Shown here one piece after another: positions 62,626-64,000 of a stretch of 64,000 nt of DNA. The stretch is from JBGTLU01 sp041743935 (lineage in GTDB: Bacteria > Bacteroidota > Bacteroidia > Sphingobacteriales > Sphingobacteriaceae). Below the pieces are notes generated by a model that searched no databases, was not told where the DNA came from, and saw only the letters and a program-made list of their open reading frames with translations. Made by a program: the position numbers and the translations under genes. Where the stretch lies: positions 62,001 to 126,000 of the forward strand of contig JBGTLU010000005.1 in NCBI GenBank assembly GCA_041743935.1, in the 5' to 3' direction. Positions within the stretch are counted from its first letter, which is position 1, and every line of letters begins with the position of its first letter.

Positions 62626-63935
62626 GCATTTCTAACTTTTTCCCAATCTTCATCACTTAATTTAAACTTGCCAAACACTACCCAATAAGCTTCTTTAGTC
62701 ATGTTCTCCCAGTGAATAAATGTTTTTTTATACTGATAAGTTTGCAAAAAATTTAAAAATATAAACGGTACTAGAATCAAGTAAATCAGTTTTTTATTTC
62801 GTAATCTATTAATAGCAAAAGAGATAAATACAGCCAGAGGAATAGCTAATAAAGCATAGGTTTGAATCATGGCGCGCATTCCAAAACCACCGCCGTACCA
62901 CCAACTCCACCAACTGGATATAACATAAATATATACTCCACAAAACACCAGAATTGACCAAAAAGATTGTGGTAAACGTTTAAAGAGCATTATAATCCCA
63001 ACAAAAGCCAAAAACATTATTGGGGTATATATAAATAGTCCTTTTCTGTAACTAAATAAAACATTCAAAATTTGCGGATTCTTGAAATTAAAACCCTCTT
63101 CGCCATAGGAATATATTATCCAATTGCCGCCATACAGTTTCCAGTAAATAAATTGAATGAAACCAATTAAAAAAACGATGATACCGAAAATTAATATTTG
63201 CTTAAAATGTATTCCTATATGCTTTATCCTTTCATTAATATCTGTTTTGCTCCTTAATCCCCATAAAATAGGAACGAGAATTAAAATAATTTCAGTTGGT
63301 CTGATAAGTGCTGCTAAACCTAGTGCTATGGCTGATAAAATACTGTATTTCCATGTAAAAGTATTGAGCCAGGAGATACTACAATACAAAAAAACAGCAT
63401 ATAAGGTAAATAAATAAGCATGAGACATTTGTCCGGTGCCAAGAGTATAATACAGCAAATTGGTTGCTAAGGCTATTGCAATTAATGTTGAGGCAGTGGT
63501 AAAATCATCAAAAAACTTGAGCAATAATTTTCGTAAAAACCATAACCCAAGAGCAAAATAGATTACCGTACCATAGCAAATGGCGTAAACATAGGGCATG
63601 CTGTACCCCGACATTTCTTCGCCTAAAAGCCAAGCAAATCCATGACCGATAAGAAAAAATGGCGCATGTAAAATGCTGAGTCCAACGGTAAATCGTTGTA
63701 TAAATTTACCTTCACCTGCATCGTGTAACCAGTAATTATTAGAAAAAGAAAAAGTTAAATCGCCATGTACAAAAATGGCTGGTAAATAACTGTAATATTG
63801 ATCGATATCGTAAGAAAAAGGAGTTTTTGCCCCTCTAAAATCAACCCATAAAGGAAGTGTAATAAAGTAAAAAGCAACAATTACCCAATAGGTTTTAACA
63901 TTAAATGCCATTTTTGATGCTTGATTATCAATCAT
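62586..63935 (-). CDS. Polytopic membrane protein, GT-C-like (second)
   Basis: A 449-residue integral membrane protein with about eleven helices. The first periplasmic loop contains PFSYDIDQYYSYLPAIFVHGDL, a D-x-D-Y arrangement as in GT-C glycosyltransferases that use polyprenyl-phosphate sugars. A later WWSWWYGGGFGMRAMIQ loop is also typical of such uncharacterised families. It probably adds a sugar to a surface glycan, by inference. The start at ATG 63935 directly abuts the stop of the preceding partial gene; ATG 63911 (MAFNVKTYW) is possible. The C-terminus PPEVPPKSGE is in the overlap. Confidence 0.65.
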   Translation of the reverse strand: MIDNQASKMAFNVKTYWVIVAFYFITLPLWVDFRGAKTPFSYDIDQYYSYLPAIFVHGDLTFSFSNNYWLHDAGEGKFIQRFTVGLSILHAPFFLIGHGFAWLLGEEMSGYSMPYVYAICYGTVIYFALGLWFLRKLLLKFFDDFTTASTLIAIALATNLLYYTLGTGQMSHAYLFTLYAVFLYCSISWLNTFTWKYSILSAIALGLAALIRPTEIILILVPILWGLRSKTDINERIKHIGIHFKQILIFGIIVFLIGFIQFIYWKLYGGNWIIYSYGEEGFNFKNPQILNVLFSYRKGLFIYTPIMFLAFVGIIMLFKRLPQSFWSILVFCGVYIYVISSWWSWWYGGGFGMRAMIQTYALLAIPLAVFISFAINRLRNKKLIYLILVPFIFLNFLQTYQYKKTFIHWENMTKEAYWVVFGKFKLSDEDWEKVRNAYKPPEVPPKSGE

Positions 63936-64000
63936 TTAAAGTACCATTTCGGTCACATTATCTGCAATGAATAGCTTACCAAGCGTTGCAGCTTTTACTT
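63936..64000 (-). CDS. 3' end of an unidentified gene
   Basis: On the minus strand an open frame enters from the right edge and ends with ...GKLFIADNVTEMVL and a TAA stop at 63938-63936, directly followed by the ATG of the membrane-protein gene. Twenty-odd residues are too few to identify it. The zero-base junction suggests an operon. Confidence 0.5.
   Translation of the reverse strand, partial: VKAATLGKLFIADNVTEMVL

Noticed and set aside
1..64000. tRNA, rRNA, insertion sequences and prophage genes
   Set aside because: Gaps were read for tRNA-like arms, and the coding set for transposases, integrases and phage proteins. None was recognised, though a diverged element could be missed without a search.

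Overview
The window is AT-rich DNA (roughly one third G+C by eye) from a member of the Bacteroidota. The evidence is a set of family traits: -7 promoter boxes of the TAnnTTTG type, almost no Shine-Dalgarno sequences, a TonB-dependent receptor behind a cobalamin riboswitch, a PafA-type phosphatase, an archaeal-type prolyl-tRNA synthetase, a TIGR02757 protein, an OmpP1/FadL-type porin and several Bacteroidota-only hypothetical families. No rRNA, tRNA, insertion sequence, prophage or CRISPR array was seen. It reads as ordinary chromosome, densely packed, with a few accessory-looking clusters.

Layout. 1-0.9 kb: 5' end of a B12 receptor gene (minus strand) with its riboswitch. 0.9-6 kb: a chagasin-like inhibitor, an SLC13 permease, folD, a Rieske protein, queE and small proteins. 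6-12 kb: kdsA, recQ, kdsD-manC and rlmB (Kdo and sugar-nucleotide supply plus RNA/DNA maintenance). 11.9-12.2 kb: a non-coding stretch with DnaA boxes before dnaB. 13.7-21.5 kb: chrA, a TPR protein, etfBA, a bifunctional-nuclease protein, a nucleoside transporter and a class A PBP. 21.5-30 kb: a metalloprotease/propeller/Omp85 fusion, a PafA-like phosphatase, a solute-binding protein, cdd, and two fasciclin proteins flanking msrB. 29.7-34 kb: a DNA-damage-type locus (a degenerate GIY-YIG protein and dinB, divergent from a LexA-like XRE-S24 repressor across a perfect 25-bp palindrome) whose repressor gene overlaps bioF-bioD. 34-40 kb: rnz, a STAS protein, purC, phoH, a DUF62 enzyme and an ABC exporter.

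40.2-46.6 kb holds the most interesting cluster. Two related small secreted beta-sandwich proteins lie beside a 928-residue usher-shaped outer-membrane protein. A PapD-like periplasmic chaperone follows, with a beta-CASP metallo-hydrolase gene inserted on the other strand. Together they look like a Bacteroidota version of chaperone-usher assembly. 46.7-58.6 kb: gltA, mnmE, metB, proS, a Tyr/Arg-rich lipoprotein coupled to an OmpP1/FadL-like porin, and nfeD. 58.6-64 kb: a DUF4905-like protein, a five-LysM protein, udk and two GT-C-like membrane proteins that meet tail to tail with a 40-bp overlap. The window ends inside a further minus-strand gene.

Many genes are tightly coupled (TAATG or ATGA junctions). 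Convergent genes repeatedly share interlocked stop codons, and strong hairpin terminators close most other units. Function calls rest on motif recognition only; no searches could be run.
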